DNA from: Lingula anatina | Taxonomy: Eukaryota > Brachiopoda > Lingulata > Lingulida > Lingulidae | Length of the DNA: 64,000 bases | Assembly (NCBI RefSeq): GCF_001039355.2 | Contig: NW_019773781.1 | Location: forward strand, 247,615 to 311,614 | Reading direction: 5' to 3' | Made by a program: the position numbers and the translations under genes | Part shown: piece after piece, positions 25,901 to 34,031 of the stretch | Numbering within the stretch: the stretch's first letter is position 1 | Layout: each line of letters starts with the position of its first letter | Notes under the pieces: model-generated | What the model was told of the DNA's origin: nothing | Database searches by the model: none | Seen by the model: only the letters and a program-made list of their open reading frames with translations

Positions 25901-26464
25901 TGTGCTATGGACTTGGTTCCCGAACCAAATCATGCATAAAGGCACTAAAATGAGTAAGAATCGTTCATTCATTAATAGATGTCCATGGTAGTAGTTTGTG
26001 GCTATTGTATCTCAGCTGTTGAGAGGTTCTGCACAGCATCAGCAACGAAAGAAGCTGCAGATTTGACTGTTTTTTTTTCTCTTTTTACGTTGATCAAAAT
26101 GGGCATTACACAGGTAGCGTGCAGTAACATTTACTTTGGTAATGTGCGAATATTCATAAACTAAAGTTGAAGATTTAAGAGATTTATTTATACAAACTGG
26201 ATATATTACTTGTTTACAGAAGATGAAGAACTGGGGCTGTTGCTAATTTATGCAACAGGAGCAGACAGACCTCCACCCCTTGGGTTCCAACCCCCGTGCC
26301 AGCTGACGTTTGGACACCCAGATGCCAGTGACCTTACAGCACCATTTCCAAAGGCAAATACTTGTGTTAACCTGTTGAGGATACCAGTGCTACCAAATTA
26401 CAAAATTTTTAAGGCCAATGTTTTGGCAGCAATAAAATCTGTCAATTTTTTCTCTGATTATTAA
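13629..26464 (+). CDS. HECT-domain E3 ubiquitin ligase-like protein of the transposon
   Basis: Sixteen exons give one intact 676-aa frame: 13629-13631, 14095-14184, 16702-16819, 19312-19379, 20386-20568, 20791-20972, 21267-21300, 21496-21558, 22289-22339, 22656-22743, 22998-23044, 23593-23890, 24275-24453, 24704-24870, 25533-25747, 26220-26464. All junctions are GT-AG and the phases fit. Exon 1 is only the ATG, followed by GTAAGT. Residues 2-93 look helical and charged. Residues 94-226 hold a basic stretch and a conserved F-L-P-G-G segment also found in related transposon proteins. Residues 230-310 are acidic and of low complexity. From about 340 the protein matches the HECT domain of G2E3-like proteins: VDGSGPSRELFRL, then FCSGLFIAYLLVHNGPLP, and near the end ANTCVNLLRIP with the catalytic cysteine at about residue 644. 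HECT ligases form a thioester with ubiquitin at this cysteine and pass it to substrates. No RING/PHD fingers are present. The 3' end faces the transposase gene 1.2 kb away. Confidence 0.85.
14644..14830 (-). pseudogene. Broken GNAT/YitH exon in HECT intron 2, antisense
   Basis: On the minus strand the sequence encodes S-K-W, then AKETAMSFSAL, DEV-x-x-G, CKGASKRRTR and, after a shift, VAFYGPW directly followed by GTAAGT. This aligns with W-L-A-K-P-S-A-M-S-F-A-A-L and the following region of the GNAT exon at 6129-6775, and ends at a good splice donor (about 14644). At least two 1-bp frameshifts are needed, one between W and AKE and one after RTR, so it is a relic. It is not a recent copy of the 6.1-kb gene, whose exon has no intron at this place. 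Confidence 0.65.
15076..16142. mobile_element. Nested ~1.07-kb element with CAKGGGCGTAACCAG ends
   Basis: The left end (CATGGGCGTAACCAG) and the right end (CTGGTTACGCCCCTG) are inverted copies with one mismatch in 15 bp, and GTGCGTACAATT occurs near both ends in inverted orientation. The termini resemble hAT-type ends (CAGGGGCG...), but no clean 8-bp target duplication is visible. No transposase frame remains. It sits inside intron 2 of the HECT gene, so it entered the large transposon or an ancestor of it. Confidence 0.65.
16143..16306. repeat. 82-bp unit in two identical tandem copies
   Basis: The unit beginning GTCTCCCATAGCTCCGTCG and ending CATCTTTTATAC occurs at 16143-16224 and again at 16225-16306 without visible change, immediately right of the nested element. 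A degenerate match to the unit's end lies left of that element (about 15055-15072). Confidence 0.8.
18300..18524. mobile_element. Remnant with hAT-like right end
   Basis: The segment ends CTGGATCCGCCCCTG, a common hAT-type terminus, and has a GGGGGGTGTCTGGGGGGTCC stretch near its left side. A matching left end was not found, so this is a truncated insert in HECT intron 3. Confidence 0.4.
19899..19974. repeat. TA microsatellite in HECT intron 4
   Basis: An uninterrupted TA run of about 76 bp. Length is likely polymorphic and assembly-sensitive. Confidence 0.9.
21858..21997 (+). other. Possible alternative terminal exon of the HECT gene
   Basis: An acceptor (CCATTACAG) is followed by T then GAA GAA GAT GAA and an open frame of about 45 codons ending in a basic R-G-G/R-G-R tail and TGA. 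If joined to exon 6 (which ends in phase 2) the frame is continuous and gives a short protein of about 260 residues without the HECT domain. Joined to exon 8 (phase 0) it would stop at once. The frame is clean and the phase fits, but there is no transcript evidence. Coordinates may be off by one base. Confidence 0.4.
23274..23376. repeat. ~50-bp tandem duplication in HECT intron 11
   Basis: The unit TCCTTGCAGTAAACAGAAT followed by AAATTTTGGTATAAAGGT occurs twice in succession. It creates a duplicated TTGCAG splice-acceptor-like site, but no coding use is evident. Confidence 0.65.
25351..25822 (+). repeat. Left arm of a ~0.46-kb inverted repeat (contains HECT exon 15)
   Basis: This arm runs from ATTTACGCTTTTTGTATTAA to TGGGGTATCTGGAACAAGAG and includes all of exon 15. 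Its reverse complement, with many substitutions and deletions, is at 26490-26941. The loop between the arms holds exon 16, the exon with the catalytic cysteine. Confidence 0.85.
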
Positions 26465-26489
26465 ATGCACAAAATACATTTAAAGCACA

Positions 26490-26941
26490 TACTCTTGTTC
26501 CAGATACCCCATATTTCCCCCGACTATCTCCAAATGCATTTAATATTTATTTATTGAAAATAACCTTCTAAATCCAGTAGCAAATCCCACATAAATGACA
26601 GAGTTTGCTCTTCTGCACCAAGTGATGTCAAAGAGACTTTCAATTAATGATGTTGTGAGCACCTCTGGCTCATATATGAAAGCCTTTCTCATCACATTTG
26701 GATGCTGTCAGATTGCATCCAATTAAAACTCCTTGTGTCTTTAGACATTTCTCAAACCTAGAAAAGTTAATGTAGACTAAAGAAGGGATTTCATCTCATC
26801 TCTCTTTGGTAACTTGTGTTATGTCAGTGAGAAAATAATTAAAATTAGCAGAGTGATATCACTTCAGTTGTCTTGTGCTTGGTTTATGGCTGCCTGTAAG
26901 TGTTTTTGTATCACCAGACTGAATACAAAAAGCGTAAATTT
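26490..26941 (-). pseudogene. Inverted degenerate copy of HECT exon 15 (right arm)
   Basis: Read on the minus strand, this repeats intron 14, exon 15 and the start of intron 15. The exon copy is broken: an insertion at the GVLDA-equivalent position, a stop shortly after, and loss of about 30 bp that in the working exon encode the segment after ITWSPEG. It lies between the stop codons of the two convergent genes, so read-through from the HECT gene would produce RNA able to fold back on its own exon 15. Confidence 0.8.
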
Positions 26942-27619
26942 TTTTCACCAGACTGAATACAAATAGCAGGTTTTTATATCTACTTTAATGTAAAACAGAC
27001 TGTATTAATGCAAATATGTCAATTTCAGCTTTTAAAAAAATCAATTTCCCTTGGGTGTAAGGACGGGAAATTTAGGTGTGTTTACAATACATAAGCGATC
27101 CATACCTATTTTTAAATCAACAAAATCTTGAAAATTCTTCAGTTGGTGGTCAGTTAATTCTCCTTCATCCACCCTGTAAAAACGGCTTCTAAGTAATAGC
27201 AGGTTTGTAAAGATTGTGGTGATAATACATAGTTCACCTGTCATTTAGTACATCACAGCTATTGTTCATAATGTCGAGAAATAGCTTGTTATTCACTTGT
27301 AAAGATAACATGCATTAGTACATGTGAAACATAGTGCTGTATACACATACATTCAATGTAGTCTAGTGAACCTGCAAATGTATCTATATCTTTTTAAGTG
27401 CTCAATAAACTTATTTTTACTATTATCATATATAAACCTGTGTAGCAATAAATAACAAGCTGAATTATTAGTATATAAATGTCTTTATTTGTAACTGTAT
27501 GGATTTTTTTTTAATAGAGTTTATACATAGACTTCACAACACCCCTTTTATCATTAAAAAAATAAATAAAGAGGTATGATTGCAAACCCAAACTTTACAG
27601 ATGCCTCTTTGAATTTACA
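26942..27619. other. Spacer between the two convergent genes
   Basis: AT-rich, with candidate polyadenylation signals in both directions, for example TTTATT at about 27482 (AATAAA on the minus strand, for the transposase). On the minus strand a short frame at 27041-27244 has an acceptor-like CAG and encodes DEGELTDHQLKNFQDFVDLKIG; I cannot tell whether it is an extra exon. Confidence 0.45.
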
Positions 27620-29031
27620 CTAATGGCCATTAAATAAGTTAACAAGATGAACATATAACTCTAAAGCAGCATTACTTGATACAGGGGGTGCCCAGTTGGC
27701 AAAAGAGTTTTGGAAGGCCCTTTGGAGCTCTGGTGAACTACATATCTTAAGTGGAACAGCATAAAGGTCTTCAAGCCTGTCTATATCTTCTGTTGATACT
27801 GGGGTTTTGTAATCACGGCAACCTGTAAAGCAAAGATGCACAAAGTTCTTGAAGCTTATTGACAAATACTTACTTACATAATGAAAATATTTACGATGAG
27901 TGACGTTTTGTAAAGAGAGGTGTATACGGTGAAATCTTGGAATTTTTGTTCTTCTTGTACATTTTGTGTGAAGACGATTCTCCTCCAAAGTAATTTTTTC
28001 ACTTTGAAAATTTCATCGATCTTAAACCTCTCAATAATTTTGAAAATTAGTCACCTAACATGGCAGTGTCAGATTCACGCATTTTATAAGATTAATTTAT
28101 TTTAAGTAACAGAAATTTCAAATTTTAAATGTAGATTATTAATTCTTTGCTAATTAAAGTCTTACAAGCAAATTTATGTGAAATTAATAAATAATTTATC
28201 ATGTTGTTTAGTAAAAAAAATTCAAATCACCATAGAGAGATGGAGTGAAAAACATCACATTTGGAATTCCAGATGGACAGTCACTTCTTCTTGAAGGCCT
28301 AATTCTATGTGTATTCCACTCCATTGCTGCACGGTCTAAATTTTTTTGGATTAACTCCATGAAACAAAACCTTATTATTTCCCTAAAAAACATCTTCATA
28401 GTTCATTCATCCACATACAATTTCAATGACAAATCAAATAAAGCGGAGGAACTGTACATTTTAAGTCTTCCTATGAACATTAAATTTAACTGTACCAGTA
28501 CTTACTTTTGCAAAACATTGTCACTTGAAAAAAGGGCTTGGTCCTCCATGTTCCTGAAGAAATCCATCCAAAATTGAATTGTTGACTGTCTTAATTCCAG
28601 CCACCATCTTTCAATACGCTAAAAGCAAAAGCAGAAGTAACTTGTTGATCACTGTGATTAAATTGCTAGCACAGGGTAAACTTACAAAAATAGAGATAAA
28701 AGCAAAACAAACCTGACCAATTTTGAAATTAACAAATTGACAATAATAACTTTATAATTATACCTGGTTTGAGGTAGACCGTCCATATAAAAAACTCTTT
28801 TCTCCACTCATGTTGTCCGTGGAGTTCCATCGGCAAGCTTTTTGCAAATCTTCAACCATAGTATTTTCTGTCCCTCTATCACCTCTGATGACTCTTGGTA
28901 CACCTAATAAAATTTTAAGGAGTGTTCCAAATATACATACTCTTGCTGTTGATCATACTTACATTTATTAGCAATACAATTTACCAGCTCTAATTATCAA
29001 CTCTTAGTCTCTAACTAATAGAAGCAATTTA

Positions 29032-29098
<67 letters not shown>

Positions 29099-31960
29099 TC
29101 CAATTTCTTTTATGAAATTCAAAAAATATGTCCCAATTACTTCAGGATCATTGTTGGTGTGGCTCACCCTAAGCCATAATACTTTTCTTGAAAACCTTTA
29201 TCAAATAAGAAATTAAACATTTTAGGACATTCAATGAATTTCTGATGGTCATTGTTAAGTGGGACATTCCGTGGTATTTGTTTTGCATTACAGATGGAAT
29301 TTTGAAACTTAAAAATAAATTCTACAAAAACTATAATACATACTTTGGTCAAATTTGGCAAGAATATTGATTAGCCTTAACTTGTGACCAAAAAACTTGA
29401 AATAACATCTATTAGTTATTAAGAAATATTGGTTATTGATCACCATTACGAACAGAAAAAATGGACAAGCATTTTTATTAATCAACTTCAAAACTCTGCT
29501 CTGTTTGTGGCTTTTTAAAGATAAAACTACATTGACATGCCAATTTCATTATTCTAGTTACTAGAAATGTAAAAGGTTATAAAAAAAATTTGTTTGTTAT
29601 GAAATTTTGAAGTTAAAAAAATCATGTCAGATTATGGACGGAAACCTTTGCACATTTTAAACACAGCAAAACAGAACAAACTGAGAGATTAAAATGCCAT
29701 AAAGCTTACCCATCAATGGCCCCATGTATTGCAAAACCAAAGTGTTTTAATTTATCATATCCATCAATATGTACAAGATAAAGAGGACCATTATTTGTAT
29801 AATCCCTGCGTCTTAATCCCCTTCTGGATCTTTGTTCAACACCTGCTGGGTCCATCAACTGTAGGAGTTGCATCACAGTATCCCTAAAAAGTTTATTTAT
29901 TTCAATTATTGTCAATTTATCTTGTTTAAAAATAAAAACGATTACCTTTATTTACCTTGCTTATTGTTTTTTATGTTTATTTACATAAAGAAATATAACA
30001 AGGCTGAGTGCAAAAAAAAAAAGTTTTCTGTACCTTTTTACAGAAAGACCATACTTTTTCTTCAGTCGGGACCACATACCACGATAACCAAGACATCTGC
30101 CAGTTCCTTCAAGTTCTTCCTGCAAAGATTTTACATCAAAACAGACTCAGAAAATGAAAATCCACTTTCACATGTTTAATGACAGTACATGAAAAACAAG
30201 CATTTAAAACTCATTTTAACAAGATTCTACATAATAATTCACATTCTCAAATTACAAAAACAAAAAACAGATTACAATAAAGATAATGATTACAAACAGT
30301 CTAATTCTTACATAAAACCCATTATAATTAAAATAATCAATAGTAAAATGGAAATAAAATAATATAATAGAATAGTAAATTGTAAAATGCATCTTCTATA
30401 ATTATCCAAGCTTATAAACTACATTATTTGCAACAAGGCATGTAAGGCAACTAAAAATGGTGTTTAAAGGTACATAGGAACCAAGTCCGTGGAGCGTGGA
30501 TTCCCAGTAACACATGTAAACCACTTCTACTAGATTCTTTTTAGTTTTATGACTCAAATAAATTCCACATGCCGAGGAAAAAAATGAATAGATCACTCGA
30601 TCAGCCATAAAAGACCTTTAGACTGCTCCTTTCTTTAAATTTATGGTTGTAAATTTAACCTTCATTCGTGACCAACGTTCCTGCCCCATTGACATACAGC
30701 TTCGAATGCCAGCAGAAAAATCCATTTAAACATCATTTTCGGGTAAAATTAAACAATGCCTTTTGGTCATTGTCTTAGTTATACTACTTGAAACTATATG
30801 CTGGCATTTGGTGGGTTTTTGTGACAAAAAATTGACTTTGTATGCATCTTTAAAACACGTGTTAGTAATTTAATAAATCCTATCTTCATTGTAGTGGAGT
30901 AAGAGTTACCCCCTGATACCGATTTAACAAAAAATAATTAATTTTGGATTTGGTAAACATAATAATATTAACAGAGTGTTCATTGGGTTCAACGACTGGT
31001 ATATTGCACTGTTTGTCAATTCATGTCAGAATCTGAGATCATAAGCCGGACATCAAATTTTTTCATAGAAAAAAAGGCATTCCTCAGTGTAACATGCTAT
31101 AAAGACTAAAATGAGCAGAAAAAGAATCATTCAAAGACACAATGGTGCATAGCAAGAAATTCATGCACCACATGTAGCAGTCCTACTGACAATTCAGATA
31201 TAGGCAAAGCATATCAGAATCACCAATAAGAAGTGCTTGTAAATGAATTTTGCACTATCTGGTGCAAAATGAGAATAAAAGCCAAAACTTGCAGAAGTTT
31301 TCCAATCAAATTTAACTACATGTAGACCTATGAGTTAGCTGGATATTCAACATTTTACAATCATAGTTTTATAGTTTCTCTTTAGAAGACTCACTCTCAT
31401 TGCATGAATCACTTCAGGTATATCCTCTTCAATTGATTTTCTTCTTAAGTTCAATTTGACAAGACGTTTCCTCAAGTAGGATTCACTAAGTATGAAATGA
31501 GAAAATATGTATATATACATTGTACAACAATCTACATAAATACAAAACATGCAAATATATCTTTAACATAAAATGTATAAATATGCAAGAATGCAAAAGC
31601 TTGATGAAGGGGTGGGGGGAGAGAGAAAGGATGGAGCAAAGATGACATCTTTTTCCATATAAAATGAAAATAAATAAATGTGCAAAGCCCTCAAGGCTTA
31701 ATTAAGCACTGAAAACTGGTATTACATAAGACTACATCCCGATACTTCCCGCACCGACACTCCCGTGCATCGACGTGACCCCTTTAATAATTAGTTACAA
31801 TATAATTAAGTTTGATGAGAGAGGATACTTACCTTTCCTTACCATATCATATGGAAAATTACACTCACCTTACATTGGTGCCATGAGCAAGGGATATAGT
31901 TTTCGCAATCTCAGTCGCGGTGTATCCTGCGTTGAAATAGTATCTTATTAGATTTTCCAT
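27620..31960 (-). CDS. Integrase-like DDE transposase, 9 exons, intact
   Basis: Nine exons on the minus strand give an intact 382-aa frame: 31869-31960, 31395-31485, 30034-30119, 29710-29883, 29098-29195, 28764-28903, 28506-28618, 28231-28382, 27620-27822. All junctions are GT-AG and all phases match. The ATG at 31960 is 162 bp inside the right end of the element. Residues 1-50 look like a helix-turn-helix DNA-binding region (ENLIRYYFNAGYTATEIAK). The catalytic core follows with VHIDGYDKLKHFGFAIHGAI (first Asp about 130), RVIRGDRGTEN (second Asp about 189) and STSNQRIERWW (Glu about 230). This is the D-D-E triad of the integrase-core proteins repeatedly found in animal transposons. The C-terminal part (WNTHRIRPSRR onward) is also typical of that family. 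All three acidic residues are present. Expected role: cutting and joining the 13344/32121 ends. Confidence 0.88.
29035..29092. repeat. TA microsatellite beside transposase exon 5
   Basis: A TA run of about 58 bp ends a few bases from the splice donor of exon 5 (minus strand). Confidence 0.9.
30655..30726 (-). pseudogene. Degenerate second copy of transposase exon 3
   Basis: Read on the minus strand this encodes AGIRSCMSMGQERWSRMK, resembling the GTGRCLGYRGMWSRLKKK part of exon 3 (30034-30119). It lacks a good donor after the similarity and is not needed for a continuous frame, so it is probably a decayed exon duplication inside intron 2. Confidence 0.4.
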
Positions 31961-31984
31961 TGTTTCTTTCCGAGTGCTTAAGTG

Positions 31985-32121
31985 CAGAAGTTCCGCAGCA
32001 AAAAGCTGTCCGCAGAAAAAAGTCGAAAAGTCGCAAACTCTAAAAGTCGAAAACTCTAAAACTCTAAAAGTCGCAAACTCTAAAAGTCGAAAAGTCGCAA
32101 TATCCAATAGGGGCCACCATA
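31985..32121 (-). repeat. Right terminal inverted repeat with minisatellite tail
   Basis: Reverse complement begins TATGGTGGCCCCTATTGG and matches the left end for 47 bp. It then continues in a shorter array of the CGACTTTTAGAGTTT-type unit and ends in CTGCGGACAGCTTTTTGCTGC, the leader of the transposase gene. Confidence 0.9.
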
Positions 32122-32132
32122 GTTCATTCTTC

Positions 32133-32570
32133 CTCTTTATCAGATATATCGGTAAAAATCAAATGTATTCCCCCTTTGAACTTGTAATTACATGTAGCAC
32201 ATGAATGCTCTGAAAACCAGCACATGTATATTCCAAAACCGCTTCGTAGTAAAAAAATGTCACCAAAACGTAGAATTATTACTCCTGTGGACTTGAAATA
32301 AACATCAGTTTGATTTTGACTATATTCCGTAACCGCCTCGTCGTCAGAAATAACAATAAAAGAACTAGAATTATTACTCCCGTGAACTTGTAATAAACAT
32401 CCGTCGGTTTCGACTTAATTCCGAAACTGCCTCGTTGTCAGAAATATCACCAAAAAGTAAATTTCTTTCTCCTTTGCACTTGTGAAAAATTAGTTTGACT
32501 ATATTCCGGTCCGATGTTCCTTTTTTATCAGAAATGTCACTACAAAATAGAGATTTTGCCTTGGGACCTT
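32133..32570. repeat. Minisatellite of ~95-bp units
   Basis: Four to five diverged units share the order CGTCGTCAGAAATNNCA, AAAAYGTAGAATTATTACTCC, ACTTG(T/A)AATAAACAT and GACTATATTCCG. It lies directly outside the right end of the large transposon. No coding capacity. Confidence 0.7.
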
Positions 32571-32814
32571 TTTTCCGCAGCAGTCCCAGCTAGGTGTGGC
32601 TCAGCTGAGACGCGCATGGTCAGTGTCGACGGTTGAATGTCCACGACAAGTATTTAGCAAAAATTCACCAAATTGTCAGACATTACGTAAGAATTTGGCG
32701 GGAGATGACCAGCGCACGTGGACGAGTTTATTTCGTATAACATCTCTAGAGGGTGATATAGGGTCTCTTTATTCGGTTTTAGGGGTGTTTTAGGATGAAA
32801 TGACTGTATTTTTT

Positions 32815-33213
32815 CTCGGTATGTATGTCAAATAATACACTGTCACCCTCTCGCGATATATGCCATGAACACCTCTCGCTGACGCTCGAGGTGTTATGGC
32901 ATATATCGCTCGGGTGACAGTGTATTATCTCACACTGACTTCCCTACCCAGCAAACACAGAACGTTACCATAACGTTACCATGTCGTTTTCTGGTTATAG
33001 AAACGCTATGGTAAATGTGTAACATCGTTCTGTGTTTGCTGGGTAATTGACGACTGATCCATACATTAACAGTTTATACAAAAATACAATTAAATNTATG
33101 TATGTCAAATAATACACTGTCACCCTCTTGCGATATATGCCATGAACACCTCTCGCTGACGCTCGAGGTGTTATGGCATATATCGCTCGGGTGACAGTGT
33201 ATTATCTCACACA
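32815..33213. repeat. Long palindrome in two copies around a single N
   Basis: The 32840-32935 sequence is a near-perfect inverted repeat: AATACACTGTCACCC and CGATATATGCCAT are mirrored after a short CGCTGACGC loop. The same palindrome recurs at 33115-33210, just right of the N at 33096. The 160 bp between the copies holds the MITE at 32947-33046 and DNA matching 5716-5760. Confidence 0.75.
32947..33046. mobile_element. Palindromic MITE, longer relative of 5648-5715
   Basis: Terminal inverted repeats of about 19 bp (CCCAGCAAACACAGAACG), TA at both sides, AACGTTACCAT motifs inside. The flanks on both sides (GACTTC...CTA and ATTGNCGACTGATC) match those of the 5.65-kb copy, so the two sites are homologous by segmental duplication, not by independent insertion. 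Confidence 0.7.
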
Positions 33214-34031
33214 TAGATCTGGGTCAGTATACAGGACGTATGTCACCTGTACAAAGTAAGAGGGGAACAGACTACGGTTCCTAGCGGACTACTAAGTCCA
33301 TATCATACCTGTGAGTGTCCCATCGTCATAAAAGGCAATTTGTTGTAGAGGGTTCATCTATGAAGATCAAATATCTTTCCAGAAATGTTATTGCATTTAC
33401 GTTAATTCGTGATGTTATATTAAAGGTAGTCATAGAGAGCTCATAACACAGCTAAACCTATTGAGTCCTACAGAGAATTGACCCAAAATCCTACATGGCC
33501 CTTTAGAACTTACGTCCTTAATAGGAGCTCCACAGGACGTCTGATAGAATCCCTAAATGTATAGGTCTCCAATAGGAAATTTGCGTAAGGAAGAATTAGT
33601 TCAAAGGATTTTTGTACTCTACCTTTAATCTCTGAATATTCTTATATTCCTTGTTTGTGTCGTTGATGTTCAGAAAAAAAGGCTCATTTTTAACTCGGTG
33701 ATATGTAGCGGTGCCACTACGATGTTTTCGGATGTCAACTGATATGACCCCAAGCATGATCGAGACACCACTAAGATCGAGCCCTCCGACAGGGGTCTCT
33801 TCTGTAGGCTTGTACAAAACGATGTCTTTAATTGGATTTTAATAATGAATTACATATGCATGTAGTTGAAAGCTGGAAGGTGAAATATAAAAGCCACACA
33901 GTTCTTTTGTATTGTTTATTTCTACTTTTTATCACATTTGGATGTCATCTTGTTGCAAGCTCTTTTTTTTACTTCCAGGGTGTTTGAATAATAGAGCTCA
34001 GAAAGCAACCAAACGCGACAGAAACGCAGCC
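33214..34031. other. Intergenic and probable 5' region of the secreted-protein gene
   Basis: No coding feature is supported. A possible acceptor (TTACTTCCAG) lies at about 33979, 53 bp before the start codon at 34032, suggesting a spliced 5' UTR. Confidence 0.45.

Larger units (their letters stand above)
13338..32127. mobile_element. 18.8-kb DNA transposon with DDE transposase and HECT ligase genes
   Basis: The element proper is 13344-32121 (18,778 bp). Its ends are a 47-bp perfect terminal inverted repeat beginning TATGGTGGCCCCTATTGG, and GTTCAT lies directly outside both ends (13338-13343 and 32122-32127) as a 6-bp target duplication. Inside are two convergent spliced genes: a HECT-domain protein on the plus strand (13629-26464) and an integrase-like DDE transposase on the minus strand (27620-31960). 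Both keep full frames across all exons. The large introns hold nested older elements, microsatellites and a broken GNAT exon. The 6-bp target duplication and bacterial-integrase-like catalytic core would fit the IS3EU-type superfamily, but I cannot confirm that assignment from memory. Confidence 0.92.

Noticed and set aside
25979-26164. 61-codon frame between HECT exons 15 and 16 as an extra exon
   Set aside because: Direct joining of exon 15 to exon 16 keeps frame and the HECT alignment; this segment lacks fitting splice sites.
26942-27244. Tenth exon of the transposase
   Set aside because: The frame already ends at a proper stop in exon 9 with family-typical C-terminal sequence; kept only as a possibility in the spacer entry.
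32841-33210. CRISPR-like repeat-spacer array
   Set aside because: Only two copies of a palindrome around an assembly N in a eukaryotic genome; no array spacing.
33596-33817. Minus-strand 73-codon frame as the missing GNAT exon of duplicated copy 2
   Set aside because: No GNAT or YitH motif can be aligned, and no splice structure is seen.
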